64,000 nucleotides of DNA from Rehmannia glutinosa (lineage: Eukaryota > Streptophyta > Magnoliopsida > Lamiales > Orobanchaceae): NCBI GenBank assembly GCA_016081115.2, contig CM071930.1, positions 43,623,335 through 43,687,334 on the forward strand, read 5' to 3'. The first letter of the stretch is position 1. Every line of letters begins with the position of its first letter. Position numbers and translations under genes: made by a program. Of this stretch, positions 1 through 10,800 are shown piece by piece. The notes beneath the pieces were generated by a model. That model was not told where the DNA came from. It worked only from the letters and a program-made list of their open reading frames with translations, and did no database searches.

Positions 1-470
1 TAATTGGCTATTCGATTCTCGACTATCTTTGGATGCAGAGTGGACGGGAAGAGCACTTGAGGCACATGTCAAATGCTAGGAAACAGTTGATTTCTAGTTT
101 AGCAAGAAGCAAAATTCAATAGCCACCTCTATAGTGAAGCGAGAATACATAGTTCTTTGGCAAAAATTGTTGTGCCCAAGTCCTATGGATGAGACAAAGA
201 ATGAGAGACTATGAAGTTGAGGAAAAGGAAATTCCAATCATGTGTGATAACACAAGTGCAATTGCCATTACTCAAAATCCTCGTGTTGCACTCAAGAACA
301 AAGCATATTGATGTCGATATCACTTCATAAGAGATCATGTTGAAAAGAAGGACATCATCTTGGAATATATCTCAACCGATAAACAATCGGTGACATCTTC
401 ACAAAACCATTATGTGAGTCAAGATTTGAAGAACTCAAACATGAGTTGGGGTTAATTGAACCGAAATGAC
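1..470 (+). pseudogene. Copia RNase H, C-terminal fragment (broken)
   Basis: Broken translation shows the familiar end of a Ty1/copia polyprotein: a stretch reading QVLWMRQRMRDYEV, then CDNTSAIAITQNP, then a frame-shifted HFIRDHVEKKDI and EYISTD. These match the RNase H region in which the CDN aspartate is a catalytic acid and the HIDIRHHFIRDHV block follows. In life this domain degrades the RNA strand of the RNA-DNA hybrid during reverse transcription. Several stops (for example at the end of LKNKAY) and at least one frameshift show it is dead. The N-terminal part lies left of the window. Confidence 0.8.
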
Positions 471-1035
471 ACTCGGAAGAATCAAAGAAAAGAAATGGAA
501 CAAAAAAAAAGGAGGTGAAAAAGAGTCGAACACGTAAATCACCTCGAGAATCAATCAGCTGATCGGAAAAGACAACTACACCGTCGGTTGATAGCCGAGT
601 CACTAAGAGAACTGTGAGAAGTAGAGTTAAATCAGCTAAAGGATAAGCTGAGTCACTTATGAGCAAAGTGACAAAAACGCAGTCGTTTTGACTAAGCGGG
701 AATGTTTTAAGGAATACGTCGAAAGATAATGATGATGTGTACAGGACATAAAGCTGCACACCAAGCTTATGATTGGATATAAATGTTGCCGCATTAAATA
801 CGAGACATTAAATGCTAAATAGGCGTGCAAAATCTAAGCCGTTGATTTCGATCACATTTCAAAAACCACCCGCACGTCCTTTCATAAACCATATTTAAAC
901 CATTTTCGTCCATTTCTCTCTCACACTACCAAAACTGTTCATCTCTTTCTCTCAAAAGCAAAGGCAAAAATTCTCTCGAAACCCTATCTATCTTCAAAAC
1001 AATCTCTGAGTTTTTCTTTGATAAAATCCTGAAAA
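471..1035 (+). promoter_or_regulatory. Pol-to-extra-ORF spacer with promoter-like features
   Basis: No coding sequence is seen. A TATAAAT box lies at 778-784 and is followed by a CT-rich, leader-like stretch (about 900-1030) ending at the ATG at 1036. This is what a plant core promoter plus 5' leader looks like, and it sits directly before the extra ORF of Copia-A. That the extra ORF has its own promoter is inference from the sequence alone. Confidence 0.35.
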
Positions 1036-2307
1036 ATGGCACCAACGTATGATTTTACCAAGTTAGGAAAGCAAATCCACACCGGGTCTATTGTGGATTT
1101 CGACGGAATGGTGAAACAGGGGTCCGACGACACCCTAGTGAAGAAAATCGCTGAAAAATTGGAAACGACCGGGCTGAAGCCGTTTCTAACGTTAGAATAT
1201 CCGATGACCTATGTGGAGGAGGTCGCACAATTTTACGTGAATGCTGAGATTCACGATGAAGGAATAAAGTCATCTGTTCACGGAAAGCGGTGACTATCTC
1301 TCGCCATTTGGCCGAACATTGCTCACTACCAATCAAGGAGCCTCGAAATTAACGAGGCTGATGTAAACTTGGCGATGCTTGGAAAGAAATAGCCAAGCCC
1401 GACTATCTTTGATAAAATAATATACACAAAGAAACAAGAGATCAGAAGGAGGATTATCACAAGTTGTTGGACATAGTTGCCAAATGTATCGACATCAAAT
1501 TTGGCGACTTTGACCAATCATCAAAAAGGCAAAGCTGATTGTAATGGCTGCAATCATCGAAGAAAAGAAGATAAATCGGGGCTGAGTTTGTCTCACAAAG
1601 CAGACTCTGCGCCGAGCGTGGGGAACAAATCCTTCAAGGAAGATGGCACATTTGGAGGATCCCTAGGATATGGCCTAGTGATTGGCCGACGATGGAGGTG
1701 AAAGGAGTCCCTCTTAGACATGGGAAGGCATTCCATGTTAACAAGAGGATGTTCGAGCAAACCTCTCGGCGCACGAAGAGAGCCTACGCCAAGAGAGCCG
1801 ACACGAGTGAGGGGGAATCACCGACCACAAGATACGATTGTTTCCTCTCCACCCAAGAAGAAAGCCGCCTGCAATGCTAAGAAAAGATCACGCCCTGCGC
1901 AAAGAAAGAAAGCAAGCATGCTCCTCGCCCTGCAGCGAGTCACCCGCCCTGCAGCCGTGTCCCCGCACTGCGGCGAGCGGTCGAGAAGGACTCACAAGTA
2001 CCTTCTCCGATCGTCAAAAGAGGAGAACCGAGAAGCCCGGATGGCCCGCTCCTCGAGAAAAAGACACCAGCGCCCCCCCGCCGCCCAAGACTCGAGGACA
2101 CCGTCTCTCGAACCAGAAATCCCTATGGTACAAACTAGAAGACGAAGAAGAATCATCAAGCACTCCGAGCTTGAGAAACCGGTTGAGTCGACCACTCACC
2201 GGAGATATCTGAGACTCGCTGGAGAAGTAGAGTCTCCGGATGTAGTTGATGAAACAAAGTCTCTGTTGAAGGCGATCAGCAGAGGCAACCCGAGGACACA
2301 ATTGTAG
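1036..2307 (+). pseudogene. Extra (env-position) ORF of Copia-A, broken by in-frame stops
   Basis: One reading frame runs from ATG 1036 (MAPTYDFTKLG) to the stop at 2307, about 423 codons, and is interrupted only by in-frame stops near 1291, 1387, 1472 and 1699. The N-terminal third (about residues 1-150) resembles the plant transposon proteins that start with a Phe-Leu-Tyr rich domain (motifs FLTLEYPMTYVEEVAQFYVNA and EINEADVNLAMLGKK). The C-terminal half (from about 1720) is strongly basic, with many RR, KK and KR pairs and SP/TP sites. No membrane segment is visible. Because the stops lie in a single frame, the protein was probably intact until recently. Its function is unknown; position after pol suggests the env-like ORF of Sireviruses, but similarity to a viral envelope is not seen. 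Confidence 0.5.
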
Positions 2308-3680
2308 TTCACACAAATTAAATTAACTCAACTTGTGGTTTTGTTTTCATGGAAGACTTAACACCCTTAAGTTTGATTAAGCAAGAATTTAGTGCTTGGT
2401 TTAGTACTTAAATTATCAAGTGGATAGCAAATTTATCAAAGAGATATAAACATTAAGATGCAGAAATTAAAGTCTTTGAAATGTAAATGACACAATGAAA
2501 TTTTTATAGAGGTTCGAAGATGGGGTAATTCTTCTACTCCTCTCTTCTCCAACTCCCGGAGGAATCCACTAGGTAATGATCGGTATACAAAGTGGTAACA
2601 GTCCGGATACAAGTCTTGATCACACAAAGTGACTTGATCCTTTGGGACTCGATCAGAGACGCCTTGATCACTCACCGGCTTCTCGTGACGACGGCTTCTT
2701 CACAGGCGCAGCTTTGCTACTACTAACTCACTTGCTCAAGCTCTTTGGATTTGATCACGAAGCCCTCCAAAAGCTTAAGACTTGGTTCGACCTTGAACCT
2801 TCCTACAATCCTTCGTGGAATGTAGACCCCTTGATTTTTCAAAGTTTTTTCTCTTCAACCGATTGAAGTTATCTTTCCTTCACAGTGAGTGTTGGATTGA
2901 TGTTCTTCGTAGTGTAGGCTTGAGGATTGAGAATGTTTGATTTTCTAATAATTGCTTGAACGTTTTTAGTTCGTGTCCGTGACTTATGTCGCTTGTCACT
3001 TGTATTACTCTCAAATAAACTCCTCGGCCTTTTATATTGATCTTTCAAAAATTTGCCCATTGAAGAGATAGGCTTATTTTTGAAAGTCACTTGCGATCGT
3101 TGGCTTGTCTTGTTGCGATCCTTGGAATTGCCATTTCCTCGTATGAATTGTTCTTTCACCTTTTCGAGTTCGACACGGTGTAGTGCTTCCCATTGGTTCA
3201 TTCCTTTTGCACGCTTCCTCGGGACCGAGCACTCCGAGAAAGGTGGTATGGAGATATTACTTGTTTAAGTAATTCTCTTGATTTACGTGCAACGGATCTT
3301 TTACGATTATCTCGACTTGACCGCATTTCTTTGCTTTCCCCAGGTGACTTAGAGTCGACTTCCAATCATTGGGTGACTCTTCCATCACTTCAATTTGAGA
3401 CTTGGCTTTTCTCGAGTTGACTTGACTGATACTCCACTCACCGCATCTCACCGCTTCTTGATAGAGTTCCCGTCTACTCTTCTTTGCCATACTCAAATGT
3501 CTCGCAATGAGTCTTCCTTCTAGTCTTGATTGTCTTCTTGCATGTTAGGCGTAGGCGACTTAACTCGGCTTTGGCCACTCTATTTATTACAATGCATTTT
3601 ACAACAAGAATTGGGGTGCCAACTTTCTATTCTAAGTTTTACATGGCATTCATCAAAATCTAAACAATAAATTTCCTAAC
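2308..3680 (+). repeat. Probable 3' LTR of Copia-A
   Basis: Non-coding stretch between the extra ORF and the Athila-A boundary. The right end (CTAACA) is fixed by the change to Athila sequence at 3681. The left end is not fixed: I see no clean polypurine tract next to a TG start, and 2304 and 2334 are both possible TG starts. No second copy lies in the window, so the call rests on position only. Confidence 0.5.
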
Positions 3681-3710
3681 ACCCGCCATTTCAACATCGA
3701 TTTTAGAGGC

Positions 3711-4388
3711 ATGGAGCCTATACCGGGCAACAATCGAATTAATTTGGCATCCCTGCACCACATGAAGTTTGTCGCCAATGAAGACAATATGCTAGTTCTG
3801 CTCCAAAATAAAGGTGCCTCATTTCCATTGCCTAACCCGACGTACACCACTGTCGATACTTTAGCGGACACCACAAACTTCCTCATGAACTCGGAAGTGC
3901 ATAACAGAATTACAAACGCTATAGGCGAGAGGAAGAGGCGCCGAGTTCACGGCTTCCAGGATGAGGAAGATTTGGTAGCGGAGGAAGACGAGATACATGG
4001 TAGAGAAATGGGGGTGGAACCTCATCACTCCCAAATTGGATATGATATACCCGAGTCCTCACAAGGAGGCGCTTACCCCCGACGTTCTCAAAGCGGGGAT
4101 CGTCCCGGTGCTTCTCATAGTGGAGGGCCCCAACGCGGCACTGATTTTCAAGACATGTTATATGCATTTGGGGAGGACTTGTGTCGTCAAGGAGAGGAGT
4201 TGAGACAACAGGGGGAGGATTTGAGGCAACATCGGGCTGATTTTCTCGCGTTCCGCGAGCACTATGATCGGCGTTCCGAGGAGACGTGGCAAGTGCTCCA
4301 ACAGTTACACATGTGGCATATTTCCCAAGGCCACTTTCCGCCGCCTCCTCCGCAGTGTTTCAGGTATATCCCCACTTTTTGTTATTGA
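3711..4388 (+). CDS. ATHILA ORF-1-like protein, C-terminal part
   Basis: A 225-codon open frame beginning MEPIPGNNRINLASL. It aligns by eye with the Athila-B frame at 53978-54640 (MEPIAGSRSINMNAL) and shares FPLPNP, LMNSE-HNR, a conserved DEEEL-like acidic patch, IPESS and the C-terminal HISQGHFPPPPP. Near the end is a run of seven-residue repeats (RQGEEL, RQQGEDL, RQHRADF), probably a coiled coil. This region corresponds to the protein encoded downstream of pol in Athila elements, often called ATHILA ORF-1; its role is not known. The N-terminal part has been cut off by Copia-A. The ATG at 3711 is an internal methionine, not the original start. Confidence 0.65.
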   Translation: MEPIPGNNRINLASLHHMKFVANEDNMLVLLQNKGASFPLPNPTYTTVDTLADTTNFLMNSEVHNRITNAIGERKRRRVHGFQDEEDLVAEEDEIHGREMGVEPHHSQIGYDIPESSQGGAYPRRSQSGDRPGASHSGGPQRGTDFQDMLYAFGEDLCRQGEELRQQGEDLRQHRADFLAFREHYDRRSEETWQVLQQLHMWHISQGHFPPPPPQCFRYIPTFCY

Positions 4389-4426
4389 AATTCTATTTTT
4401 CCCCTTAGGACACTATAATTTCATTC

Positions 4427-4443
4427 AAGTTTGGGGGGAGAGA
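4427..4443 (+). other. Athila-A polypurine tract 1
   Basis: AAGTTTGGGGGGAGAGA, matching the same motif on the - strand of Athila-B at 53897-53912. It lies just after the ORF-1 stop. A second tract sits next to the LTR, so this is an internal extra tract, as often seen in Athila/Tat elements. Confidence 0.6.
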
Positions 4444-5639
4444 TAGTATTTTAATATATGAAAAGTGTGGATACAAAAAAAAAAAAATAATCATGCATTT
4501 CGTGTTTTCATATAGTTGCATTAGAGCATTTTAGGTGGCATTGCATTAGAGCACGTTTATGGCTTTAGCACGTCTATTGCTTTCGTAGTGGTTAGAGAGT
4601 GAGTTGACCTGGCTTGTTGCAACTTATTGTTTGTGTGGTGATTTTGAAAGATTTGTATTGTTGGAATTGGATGATGAATATGAGTTGATTGAGCCTTGAA
4701 TAGATGACATTGAGCATGTTAATATGAAAAACTTGGTTTGATGCTTTGAATTACATTTTGACAAGCTTGTGAGCTTTGAGCCTTTACTGCTTATATCTTG
4801 TGCAGTCTTGTTGTGATTGAGGGTATCATTCGTGTTGTCAGAATTCTAGAACTTACTTGGGTATCTCTGTCGAAGCCACATGTTGTATGCAAATTGTGAA
4901 TGTGATAAAAGGCCATCTTTGTTAGCCTTTCAAGCCTTTTGCTTTCCTAAAGATGATGAAATTCCTTGTTAGCCAAGTCGAGCCTATTGCCTATTCTTTT
5001 GATAACCACAAGATTTAAGCTTTGAACTTGATAGATCCATCACCCTAAATTCGAGTGTATAACGTGGAGTAAAGGGAATAAATGGAGTTGAAGGAGTGGG
5101 AATTGAAAAGTGGGATAATAGGCATAATTGGTTAATTGGAACAAAAGAGGAAGAAAAGGAGAAAAAAAATCGAGGCTATACTGTGAATTCTCATAGAAAC
5201 GAACTTGGGGGCGAAGGATTGTAATTTAAGGCGATTCTCAAAAGAAAGAAAGAGATGGAAATAAGGAAAGTTGATAAAAATAAGGGATGATTGGAGTAGC
5301 ATATGGAACTATTATGTAGAGGATTGATATGCTAACCAGTTATATGCTCGAGTTTGAGTCACATTGTCCAAATATTTCCTACCCTAACCAAAGAGCCTTC
5401 GTTACAACCAAATAAGAAAGTCCTTTTTGATTCACGAAGTGCATACATTCTAGTGGCGGAGATACGAGACGAATTGCAAGCTTATGGTAATTTTGCGACA
5501 TTGAATTGATTCGAGTGTAAACACGTCCCATATTCTCGTGAGATGAGAGTATACACATAACTTTGAGAGTCGGAATTCAGAGCATTTCACATATTTGAGG
5601 CTTGATTGGGTTGTGCTCAACATTCATGACGAACAATAT
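4444..5639. other. Athila-A non-coding spacer before its 3' LTR
   Basis: About 1.2 kb with no gene. It aligns with the Athila-B spacer (52.5-53.9 kb, opposite strand), for example TTAGCACG, ATAGTTGCAT and GAGTGAGTTGACC blocks. It is broken at 5639/5640 by Copia-B and continues at 13671. Confidence 0.6.
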
Positions 5640-5908
5640 TGTAAGTCCAAGCGGCTACGATAATCTAGAGAGGGGGTGAATAGATTATCTCCATCTTTTC
5701 GATTTTGCCCTCTTTTTCGAACCGAGAGCTCAAAGACAATAATAAAGGTGCGGAATGTAAATAGCACACGTCGATTTATAGAGCTTCACCCCACCTATGG
5801 ACTACGTGCTCTACCACCCCAGTATATCCGGGATAGGTTTCGAAAAGAGAAAAATATTTTATTAATAATTACCAAAATTATTACAAAAAAATCTTACACC
5901 AACACCTA

Positions 5909-6165
5909 GAAGAGCACCACACTCTTCTTCAATACTACCTTTGAGATTACCACAATCTCACTTGAAGATTACCACAATCTCCAAACGGCACCTTTGAAGA
6001 TTACCACAATCTTCACCCTTGAAGAGCACCACACTCTTCAACACCTCAACAAGAAGATTACCACAATCTTCTTACACCTAACACCTAGATCACCCAAGTG
6101 TGTTCTTACCACAAGAACACTCACAAGGATATCTTGTGTTTGAATGACGACCACAAATTCAAGAT
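5909..6165 (-). repeat. Stem-loop array with constant ACCAC loop (3' LTR copy)
   Basis: Eight short inverted repeats in about 255 bp. On the + strand each loop contains ACCAC: 5909-5927 (GAAGAG arms), 5942-5960 (TGAGATT arms), 5964-5982 (one mismatch), 5996-6014 (GAAGATT arms), 6021-6039 (GAAGAG arms), 6051-6073 (AAGAAGATT arms), 6100-6120 (GTGTTCTT arms) and a looser one at 6131-6165. The arms differ between units but stay paired within each unit. The LTR TATA box lies about 190 bp upstream on the - strand, so the array should fall in the leader of the element RNA. Confidence 0.85.
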
Positions 6166-6355
6166 TACAACTCGATAATTGATAATACAATAGAGTGCAA
6201 GTGTAATCAAGAATTGTCTAGACCTCAAGGATGTGAAAGTGATAAGCTAGGCAAATTACAACAAGAAATATGACAATGTAAGAACAAGTGTATTCTTGAG
6301 TGTATCTTGTTGTGTTGTAGTTTTCTCTCATATAGTGTTGCTTCAATTTTTCCTC

Positions 6356-6363
6356 TATTTATA
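6356..6363 (-). promoter_or_regulatory. TATA box of Copia-B LTR
   Basis: TATAAATA on the - strand, repeated at 12759-12766 in the other LTR. Transcription would start about 30 bp further along the - strand, upstream of the stem-loop array. Confidence 0.6.
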
Positions 6364-6520
6364 GAAGATGTCTTGTACATGATAGGCTCCTCTTGGGGAC
6401 ATGAATTCAGTAAAAAATTGCAAGACAATTGAAGAAAATAGCTGTTAGAAATCAATCCCACAAATTAAGGAAAAGATGTATGCTGCACAACGGTTACATT
6501 TTTGCTGTCAAACTTAAGGG

Positions 6521-6710
6521 CGACCGGTCACGCACTATTAAGTTAAGAAAAGAACGCAGCAAAAAATCAACGGGGAGACCGGTCGCCCTAGGGTGCGACC
6601 GGTCGCCCACCATGGTGATCGGTCCCCCTGACCCATTTTGGGAGTTCCGTGAGTTCTGTTTCGTGTAATGCGTTCCCAGGTACCGGTCGCCTCTTTGGTC
6701 GACCGGTCGA
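6521..6710. repeat. ACCGGT palindrome cluster in Copia-B LTR
   Basis: Repeated GACCGGTC or near matches at 6521, 6577, 6597, 6617 (GATCGGTC), about 6681 and 6701; several extend to the 12-bp palindrome GCGACCGGTCGC. Several neighbours are spaced 20 bp apart. The surroundings are A+T-rich. A related cluster lies at 12973-13110, and a degenerate GC-rich patch at 8288-8370 inside the element. Confidence 0.8.
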
Positions 6711-7151
6711 CCTCCAAAATGAAATGTTGTCCGATTTTTGTCGAAAATAAACCTCAAGAAATACTCCGAAAAATTCGTAAAAATATTTTAAACCGATCGG
6801 AAGTATTTAGGACAACATTAGAAATATAGTTTTGATGAAATAACACATTAATACAAAAAGTGTTGTCCGATATAAATTCCAATAAATACTCCGAAAAATT
6901 CGTAAAAATATTTTAGACCAATCAGGAGTATTAGGACAACATTTAGAAACATAGTTTCAATGAAAGAAACCATTGACATAAAATCATTAAAAGTGTTTGT
7001 CCAGTTTTGTCGAAAATAAAACTTGAAGAAATACTCCGGAAAATATTAAAACCATTTTAAATCACTTAGGAGTATTTGGACAACCTTTAAAACCATTGTT
7101 TTGGTGTAAAATCAAAATCATGAAAATCATGATAAAACCATTTATCAAACA

Positions 7152-7167
7152 ATCTCTCCCTTTTTGA
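7152..7167 (-). other. Copia-B polypurine tract
   Basis: On the - strand TCAAAAAGGGAGAGAT runs straight into the TG of the 3' LTR. This is the expected plus-strand primer site. Confidence 0.8.
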
Positions 7168-8899
7168 TGATTACAAACCAAAACAATTTTAACGAGGTCG
7201 ATTTTTGAAAACAAAATAATTTTACCGGTTAAAGAGAACTATCTGTTGTGAGCGACAACATTCCGTGCAAAAACACAAGGATGGGAGTAGAGAGATTCAA
7301 ACATATATTACAAATGCTCCCCCTATCAATATGCACAACAAGAGTTATAGAGAAGCAACTTAAACATAAGCTAAAATATTAGCTTTTCGATATTGAGCTT
7401 AAGTATCAATAACTTAAAAGCTCCCCCTGTCAAAGAGACATCATTAGAACCGTATATAAGTCCATACTACAACCAATGGACCATGATTCATAAATGCACC
7501 AAGTGGACTAAATATGATCCACAACTTATGGCTTTATGAAGCCATAGCTTATAGCTTCTTTTCGTTAAGCTTATCTTAGCTTCTTTGAGCTAAAGAGCTT
7601 ATAACCTGTTTCTTCCCCTTTGGAATCATCAAAAAGAATGTTAGCACGATAAATACATCATATATCATATCAAAGTGCGCAACAAAACCGATGTATCGAG
7701 CTCTTTGAACATTGAAGCTTATAAACCAAATAAGGAGGTAAAAGTCAAATCATACGACTTGAAGAAGCTTATGAAAACTCATTTGATAAGCAACACATGA
7801 TCTCTAAAAATATATAAGACTTTTGAAAACGAGAGAATCATGTAGGTGATGAATTTTTCATTGAAACGTTTTATCGAACACTTGGCGGGCGTCAAAATTA
7901 GAAAATGATATATATAGCCCTTGTAAATGTAATCAAGCCAAGTTTTTCATCACCAAATACAATTAAGCAATTATCATTCATCAACAATCAATAAGCTCAT
8001 CAAAAACAAATATATGAATTGCATCAAGAAACATACATATAAGCCACAAACTCAAGGGTTCAACCCAATTGAGCTAAAGAGAGTGAAATTCTTACCATTC
8101 GATCGGAAAAGACAAGCAACGATGATGATAACCGAGCTAGGTAGTCCCCAAAATATATAATTTATGCATCAAAATTCATTTGAAGTGAATTGTGTGTGAA
8201 AATGTCAAAGGGGACGAAATATAGAGGAAAAAACTGTGAAAATAAGAAAACTGAGGACAGAACAAGTTTTAACCAAAAACTTCATCAGGGCGACCGGTCC
8301 GAGGCGGCGACGGGCCCAGTCGAGCGGTGGCGACGGCCGAGCCGGTGGGCGACCGATCGCCCCCGCCCGCCCTGCAGCCCATCAAGTTTCAACTAAGTTT
8401 TAAATCTAAAAATCCAAATTTTGATTTAAAAATCCGATTTTTCGCCCCTAAGTTTTAAAAACGTGCAAAATGCAAACGTAGTCCTCATTCAATATACATT
8501 ATGTCATAATCAAGCTCGAAATGAGGTAAAATACTCGGCGGTTTAACGATTAAAAAGTCCGCGAGTTATCCTTGAGACAGAATTAAATACATCTCAAGTT
8601 TTTGTTAAAAACTCAATCCCTTAAAAAAATATCGAATCTCAATATGTTTAGCTCGATTATGATGAACTATATTTTGAATACGGAAAACTGTATAATAAAT
8701 ACCGGACTTGTTATCCCGAAAACTAAGAACGTTTTAAAACTATGGATATACACGTTAATAAGAAGTGACTTTCAAATGTTTGAAAATTACTTTTAACGGC
8801 ACTTTTAATGAGATACGTTGGGATAGTTTTTGAAGTCGAGCATATAAACATAAGGCATATGGAATGTCGAGTCTATAAAAATAATACAAGAAAACATAC
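7168..8899. other. Copia-B interior without recognisable genes
   Basis: A+T-rich sequence where RNase H and the pol end would be expected. I see no conserved motif. Runs of AGCTTAT and CTCCCCCT-type motifs occur at 7310-7620, and a GC-rich patch with LTR-like palindromes (GGGCGACCGGTCC, GGGCGACCGATCGCCC) at 8288-8370. The patch breaks any ancestral reading frame. Confidence 0.5.
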
Positions 8900-9600
8900 C
8901 TCGAATTTGTTTGTCGGCCGATATGCCTTTCTCAACCTTTGTCAATCTTTAGCCATAGAGGTTGAGATAGTTCTTCTTACTTCAATGCTTAATTCCTTCA
9001 AGAGTTCTTTTGAAATATAACCATCTTCTTGGCATTGAGTAATTTGAATTCCAATGATCAAATTTGAGCTTCCCTCATCATGATCATCTTAGGTTCACCT
9101 TGCATTGACTAGGAAAAATATCTTGCACAAATATTTATTAGTAGCACCATAAATATTATCAACATAAATTTGCACAAGTAAACAACCTTGCCCTTTTTCA
9201 AAACAAGAAGTGTAGTATCAACTTTACCTTTTGTAAAATCATTTTGCAAAAATAGCTAAGTCTATCAACCGTACAAGGCCTTTTTTATAAAAGTCATTTG
9301 GCCTAAAATTATAAACTCCGATAGACTTATATTTGAATAAGACCATTTAGAAAGTTGGATTTAACATCCATTTGGTAAAGCTTGAAGTTTTCTTAAAACA
9401 AGAATGAGCAAGTAAAATGCAAATAGCTACTAAATGTGCTATGAGTGCAAATGTTACATCACAATTAATTACCTTCTTCTTGAAAATACCTTCGAGCTAC
9501 TAACCTCGCCTTAGTTCGACCAATGTTGCCTTGGTCATCGAGTTTGTTCCGGAATACCCTTTTTGTTTTCTTCATCACTATCATCATAGGGCATCCAATT
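8900..9600 (-). pseudogene. Copia-B reverse transcriptase relic with YVDD changed to YVDN
   Basis: Broken - strand translation recovers Ty1/copia RT landmarks in the right order: VFRNKLDDQGNI and KARLVARRYFQEEG (about 9560-9460), FKLYQMDVKSNFLNG carrying the first catalytic Asp (about 9390-9335), then LVQIYVDNIYGA (about 9175-9140) where the second conserved Asp of YVDD is Asn, then GIQITQCQEDGYISKELLKE (about 9050-8990). RT copies the element RNA into DNA. Deletions between these blocks, many stops and the lost catalytic Asp show it is dead. Integrase (expected before RT) and RNase H (after it) are not recognisable. Confidence 0.8.
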
Positions 9601-10511
9601 GATCTAAGGTGTTCATAATAGAACATTTACATCCAAATATTTTGAGGTAACTAATATTTGGAGTATTTCATTTTTTATCTACACAACTTAACAAACTCAT
9701 TAACGGCATCGCTTATGTAATCAAGAGAAAAATAGCCCAAGTGTAAAAACATGCCTCAATCATCAATTTCAAAATATATTGCATAAGAGCATAGTAGAAA
9801 TAGACACTACATATATAGACCATGAAGCAAGGAACACATACTATGCATTTAGAATATCATCAAGAGTCTAATAAATCATGCAGGTTCAAATAAGCTTAAG
9901 AAAGCTATAAAAGGTCTCTTTTGAAATTAGAAAATCCGATAGCATATAGTTGAGACCTCATTTAAAAGAAGTATTTGAACAAGAGTTGACAAAGCAAATA
10001 TGTGCAATCAAATATCGAATAGTGCCTTTCAAAAAAAATCTAAAAATCCTCTTAATGACACTTGTATGAAATCCTATGAAAAACAAGCACATAGGCACAT
10101 GGCAATACATATATCGAGTCTATAAGAGTAAGAATAACACAAGTAAACGTACCTCGATAATTTATGCCTTTCTTGACAAGTAATGACATAAATGGCCATT
10201 TGTGAAAATATGTAACTCCTACACAATTCTTAAAACAAATCTAGCACAAATCATTATGATAAAAGTGTAGGCTAAGAGATATCACAAGTAAGCTCATGCC
10301 ATAAAAATCCATAAGAGATGATAAAACACTTTAGTCTACAAAAATACACAAGAGTTTTAAAACAACATATAAAGTCTTCTTTTTCAAAAAAAATACTTTA
10401 AAAGCACAAATATATATATTGAAGACCTTAATTGAAAATAAATACTTGAAAACTCATTATGCAATTAAGACACAAATAGAAGCATGCATAATAACAAAAT
10501 AAAATGCATAT
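9601..10511. other. Copia-B interior between gag and RT, no gene seen
   Basis: About 900 bp of A+T-rich sequence in the place of protease and integrase. No D-S/T-G or HHCC/DDE motif was found in either strand by reading. Probably decayed or deleted pol. Confidence 0.4.
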
Positions 10512-10530
10512 TTAACTAGGGAGATACGGG

Positions 10531-10800
10531 TTACCAATTATGCCATTTCCATGGGTTGTGTCGTTCCCATTGTTGATGGTATCTTCCCTTTTGAAAATCT
10601 TCTTGTTGATGATAGTTTCTCCAATTGCTCCATTTCCAAGCATTGTGGCCTTCCCATTTTTGAAAGTGTCTTTCTCTTGGAAAATCATCTTGTTGATGAT
10701 GTTTTTGCCATTTCCAAGGATTGTGTTCTTCCCATTTTTGATTATATCCTCTTCTTGGAAATTGGCTTTGTTGAAAATGTTTTCTCCTTTGATCAAATGA
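10531..10800 (-). repeat. In-frame tandem repeat at the gag C-terminus
   Basis: About three copies of a 26-29 residue unit rich in His, Gln, Trp and Lys, each containing QKWE-HN-WKW or a variant (QQWERHNPWKW). At DNA level the units are about 80-87 bp. Tandem growth kept the frame, which suggests it occurred while gag was still coding. Confidence 0.75.

Larger units (their letters stand above)
1..3680 (+). mobile_element. Copia-A: 3' part of a Sirevirus-like Copia retrotransposon
   Basis: The window opens inside the RNase H end of a Ty1/copia polyprotein (1-470). This is followed by a spacer with a promoter-like stretch, an extra open frame (1036-2307) and a probable 3' LTR ending in CTAACA at 3680. 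At 3681 the sequence changes to Athila-type sequence that aligns with the Athila copy near 54.7 kb, so Copia-A was inserted into Athila-A. A downstream extra frame after pol is typical of the env-like region of Sirevirus/Maximus Copia elements; the assignment to that lineage is inference. The 5' part lies outside the window, so the target duplication cannot be checked. Confidence 0.7.
5640..7151 (-). repeat. Copia-B 3' LTR
   Basis: 1,512 bp, bounded by TG...CA on either strand (+ strand starts TGTAAGTCC, ends CAAACA). On the - strand it has a TATA box (6356-6363), the ACCAC stem-loop array downstream of it in the transcribed part (5909-6165), a cluster of ACCGGT palindromes (6521-6710) and diverged direct repeats around 6720-7090 that share blocks such as ACTCCG, AAATATT and GGAGTATT. 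Confidence 0.9.

Noticed and set aside
5909..6165. CRISPR-like or simple tandem repeat
   Set aside because: Unit arms differ, spacing is irregular, the locus is a plant LTR, and the same array is in both LTRs.
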